Shown: positions 60,832-64,000 of the stretch, in pieces | How the letters are laid out: every line of letters starts with the position of its first letter | Position numbering within the stretch: position 1 is the stretch's first letter | Assembly (NCBI GenBank): GCA_023055425.1 | Contig: JALGPY010000008.1 | Location: 20,433,359 to 20,497,358 of the forward strand | Direction of reading: 5' to 3' | DNA length: 64,000 nt | From: Linanthus parryae | Taxonomy: Eukaryota; Streptophyta; Magnoliopsida; Ericales; Polemoniaceae | Position numbers and translations under genes: made by a program | The notes under the pieces: generated by a model | What the model was told of the DNA's origin: nothing | What the model saw: the letters and a program-made list of their open reading frames with translations, nothing else | Database searches by the model: none

Positions 60832-61238
60832 GGCTCTGTTTGGTTGGTGGTAAACATTTTCACGTAAAATGGTTTCCGTTGTTTTGTGTCTTGGTGCTGT
60901 TTGGTTGGAAGTAAAATGTTTTACATTTAAATGTTTTCTCTCAAATGATGTGAAATGATTTACACATTTCAAATCCGTAAACCATTTTCCGGAGAGTGAA
61001 GGAGCACAACAACTCATATTAACACCTCCACCACCACTACCACCTACCTCCACCGCGACCCATCACAGCCACCCACCCTCACCGCCACCCATCACTGCCA
61101 TTTCCGTCACGACCCACTGTTTTGGCAAGAGTCAATCAAACACGAGAAAATAATTGCAGAGAAAGCTTTTTCACACAAAATATTTTACTCGATTTTTTTT
61201 TTCCTTCTAAAACATTTTACTGCGAACCAAACAGAGCC
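60832..61238. mobile_element. hAT-like MITE, about 407 bp
   Basis: Terminal inverted repeats GGCTCTGTTTGGTTGG and AACCAAACAGAGCC. The middle holds CCACC-type triplets and CATTTTCCGGAGAGTGAAGG, the reverse complement of the element in ARF intron 12. It is non-coding. Flanking 8-mers do not match, so the duplication has decayed or the ends are slightly misplaced. Confidence 0.7.
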
Positions 61239-61307
61239 CAAATGTAAACAAAAATTTTATTAGTAATACATAGTACTAGTATGAGCATGGTGATCAAGAT
61301 GGTACTA

Positions 61308-61503
61308 CATCTGTTTCTTCTCCTTCAACTTACTTCAATTTTTAACACCATTCATTGGGTCACTTTGACACCATTCATTGGGTCACTTCAACCTCTGTTT
61401 CTTCTCCTTAAACTACATAGTTTTGTCATCCAATTCACCGAGTCGAAGTGACGCAGTTATGAGTAAAAAAGTCAACCAAAGTTGAAAGAGAAGAAACAGA
61501 GGT
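61308..61503. mobile_element. Hairpin MITE with CTGTTTCTTCTCC ends
   Basis: The left arm CATCTGTTTCTTCTCCTTCA is mirrored by TTGAAAGAGAAGAAACAGAG on the right. The middle has TTCATTGGGTCACTTTGACA, followed about 25 bp later by a second, near-identical TTCATTGGGTCACTTCAACC. Related to the CCACTCCGT family. Confidence 0.65.
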
Positions 61504-61519
61504 TGTACTAGACTACTAG

Positions 61520-61726
61520 TTCCGTTTCGCCAGATTCTTCTAATTTGACTCTTGAATATTATTTTGATCTGGTGATCTTTTCATAGTGTTACATAGCGGA
61601 ATTTAATTTATAACGCTATAAAAAATTACTAAATTATTGTATTGTTCTTACTAGTCAAATAACCTGGTCAAAATGACAATATAAATAGCGCACTAGAAAG
61701 AATCTGACAGAGCGAAGGAAGTACTT
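61520..61726. mobile_element. Hairpin MITE, Stowaway-like ends
   Basis: The left end TTCCGTTTCGCCAGATTCTT is mirrored by AAGAATCTGACAGAGCGAAG on the right, bounded by TA-containing sequence. Inner arms TTTTGATCTGGTGATCTTTT and ATAACCTGGTCAAAATGA. Confidence 0.6.
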
Positions 61727-62377
61727 CATACTTAAGATTTACATAATTTGCGGTATTAAGAAAACAAGACAAGATCATACGAAACTGGAAAGGTTTGATT
61801 CACATACACGATATGGTTAAATTGGAAAATTGCTTGTTGCGCTCTAAGCACCGAGTAACCAACCAACTTTCAATAATGGGTGACAACACAATTGCTTAAG
61901 TACACTTTTTCCTTAATTAAAACAAACAAGCTATTTGATTGTCATTGCAGAAATGTATAAAATGTCTTGTTTTCCAACCTCTTAATTAGTGGGTTAAACC
62001 TTTTAATTATAAACCTGATTATCGTTTCCTTGTTTGTTGAGTGCAATGGAATTGCAACTTTAAGAATGATATGGTTTTTATAAGAGGTGGCCTTCGAGTA
62101 CTACTATGGTTAACGTTGGATGGAATTAGTTTCTCTTCATTTATTGCTACACTCTGGTATAATAACTCAAGTGACATAAACGTAATGGTACTACCTATTA
62201 TAGAGTGTACTTTTAGAGACATTGTAAGAACATATCATAAAACATTTCATTTCAAAAAAAAAAAAAAAAAAAAACATATCATAAAGGATTAAAATGGGTT
62301 AATAATATATAGTAGTACTTTATTTAACGACGGTGCTATTTGGGTTGGTTGAAATTGTGATATATGCATTAAAAATA

Positions 62378-63611
62378 GGCTTAATTACTTGATGCATACC
62401 CCCAGTATAGCGAAACTATCACATTGCAATACCCATTTTCAAAACTTGCTGAAAATGTATCCCATTTGCAATTAACTAGTCAATTTGAAACTGGAAATTT
62501 TTTTCCATCCATCACTTAACAGAATGAGCCGTTAGTTGACTTTAATGTCCTTTAGTTCAAGGGTAAAATTGTCAATTGCTTTTATTGATGAACTCTAAGA
62601 TTGTCAAACCAATCGCCACCATCACCGCCAAATGGACCCAGAAACCGGCCACCCCACAACCATCACCACCAGCCAGACCCAGAACCCGGCCACCCTACCA
62701 CCATCATCGCCGCATGGACCAGACCCTCACTATCACCCTGGTCTCTGTCTCAACACTCCATGAAACCGGACAAACCCAGATCAAACCAACCAACCCACTT
62801 CAACTTCCTTCTAATTCATCTTCTCAACAATCGATTCAAGACGGAACACCCACGCCCTCCGTTTCACCAGAAAACTCCATGAATCGAGAAACCCGGTTCT
62901 TGTAACCCAACCCCTGAACCACCGAAGCCTTTTGTTTCATCGCTCAGCCACCCCCCCCCCCCCATCTCCTCAAACCTCAATCGAACCAGAGATCGAGAAA
63001 CCCAATTCTTGTAACTCAACCCCTGAACCACCAACGCCCTCTCTGCCCTCAATCGAACGAATCCGACGCCGCCAAACTAGACTAACAGTCTGGTCGTCTT
63101 CACCCACACCCGATTCGACGAACACCCATCCCCAAGCCCAGAACCACCGATCTTGTCCTCTATCGCCATTGTGGAAGATTGTCGCAACTTCCCTCTGTTA
63201 GCATTGGACAAGATAAGAGAGATTGAGAGAGAGAGAGATAGGCACTGCGTGAATTGAGAAAGAAAATTGATAGGGATAGAGGTAAAGAGATCGAGAGTTG
63301 CGCAGATTGAGAAATCTCGAGAAGATAATGGTTCCTGTTCTTTCCTTCTTTTTGGTGATAGTGGAAGTATTCTTCCCCTTTACCTTATCTTGTTAATTAT
63401 TTCTTTCATTCAATTTCTTTTATCATTAATATTATTTTTTGTATTGACAAGTTTACCCTTACTCTACTGTTAGCATTTGGATGCTTTTTTTTTACCCGTT
63501 TCAAATTGACTAGTTAATTGCAAATGGGGTACATTTTCAGCAAGTTTTGAAAATGAGTATTGCAATGTGATAGTTTCGCTATACTGGAGGTATGCATCAA
63601 GTAATTAAGCC
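62378..63611. mobile_element. Non-autonomous MULE with long terminal inverted repeats and cargo
   Basis: 114-bp terminal inverted repeats at 62378-62491 and 63498-63611 differ at only a few bases (start GGCTTAATTACTTGATGCAT). A perfect 9-bp target-site duplication, TTAAAAATA, flanks it (62369-62377 and 63612-63620). Long inverted repeats with a 9-bp duplication define Mutator-like elements. The interior (about 1 kb) has no transposase. Instead it is rich in Pro/His codons on the + strand (62576-63200) with an internal repeat of TTCTTGTAACYCAACCCCTG (62896 and 63008). This is compatible with captured host sequence (Pack-MULE). Confidence 0.9.
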
Positions 63612-63620
63612 TTAAAAATA

Positions 63621-64000
63621 TTTTCATTTATTCCAAACACTATTGAAAGTGTTGACACCTTGCTTCAAATATCTAACGGATGATGCTGACGTCTGTTAAA
63701 ATTTTGGAGCGCAATATCGATACTTTCGATAGTGTGTGGAGTTAATTGTTTGTTTTTGTACTGCATCTATCACATTTTCAGCCGTTTGGTTAGTTAAACG
63801 AAGAAAAAAAAAGTCTATACATATCCTCTAATGCTCTAACAGAATAGTTCATGTTAACATTTATACAGTATACTGTTAGATTAAGTACCACCGAAAAGTG
63901 TGAGGACCTAGTTCGATGAGTAGATAGCACAATAAGTCACTTGTAAAAACAATGACTAGTACACAAAATAGTGAAAAGAAGGTGGTGAAAGAAAATGAAA
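63621..64000. other. Intergenic, no gene seen
   Basis: AT-rich sequence to the end of the window, with no coding or repeat signal that I can support. Confidence 0.5.

Larger units (their letters stand above)
56759..62377. other. Gene-free region rich in small MITEs
   Basis: It begins with the 5' leader and promoter of the second ARF gene (CT-rich to about 57060). After about 57.3 kb it consists of short hairpin elements separated by AT-rich sequence. A degraded member of the CCACTCCGT family lies at about 59600-59790 (GATTCACCGGATTACTTTAA). A SINE-like word is at about 60206. I see no coding region. Confidence 0.6.

Noticed and set aside
62576..63201. Pro/His-rich open frames as a host gene
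   Set aside because: Overlapping frames of similar length lie within a transposon, with no intron signals or known domain; treated as MULE cargo.

Overview
This window is nuclear DNA of a flowering plant, very probably a core eudicot. The evidence is GT-AG introns, plant-specific transcription-factor families (ARF, ICE-type bHLH, AP2/ERF) and a dense population of plant transposons (Stowaway-type, MULE, PIF/Harbinger-like and hAT-like elements, LINE, tRNA-derived SINEs, a TRIM, a Ty3/gypsy remnant). I cannot name the species from sequence alone.

Layout. (1) 1-7.7 kb, + strand: the 3' eleven exons of a CCA-adding/poly(A)-polymerase-like nucleotidyltransferase gene whose first exon lies left of the window; its 2.3-kb intron holds a three-LTR TRIM and a SINE. 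(2) 8.3-11.3 kb, - strand: a complete six-exon mitochondrial phosphate carrier (PHT3), tail-to-tail with gene 1. (3) 11.6-25.4 kb: a direct tandem duplication of about 6 kb. Each copy carries a short open reading frame with TATA box and poly(A) signal. Because each copy acts as the reference for the other, several transposon insertions can be read against empty sites: a SINE and a 1.18-kb Stowaway-type element in the left copy, a 5'-truncated LINE and a Harbinger-like MITE in the right copy. (4) 25.4-29.6 kb: gene-free, with two unusual repeat tracts. (5) 29.6-33.2 kb, + strand: a complete ICE1/SCREAM-type bHLH gene, with a (CT)43 tract downstream. (6) 34.0-36.0 kb: a shrunken Ty3/gypsy element. 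(7) 36.5-43.8 and 51.2-56.8 kb, - strand: two complete ARF2-type auxin response factor genes in tandem, both with a tasiR-ARF target site. An AP2/ERF pseudogene lies on the opposite strand inside intron 6 of the first. (8) 56.8-64 kb: gene-free, a cluster of hairpin MITEs and a 1.23-kb MULE-type element with a perfect 9-bp target-site duplication.

Functional reading. The four intact genes and the 5'-incomplete nucleotidyltransferase gene are ordinary nuclear genes and do not form a pathway; plants have no operons here. The ICE gene (cold response and stomatal lineage) and the two ARF2 genes (auxin-responsive repressors under trans-acting siRNA control) are regulatory. I assembled exon structures by hand from splice signals and reading-frame continuity; all coding sums are multiples of three. 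Family assignments rest on motifs I recognise, not on searches.
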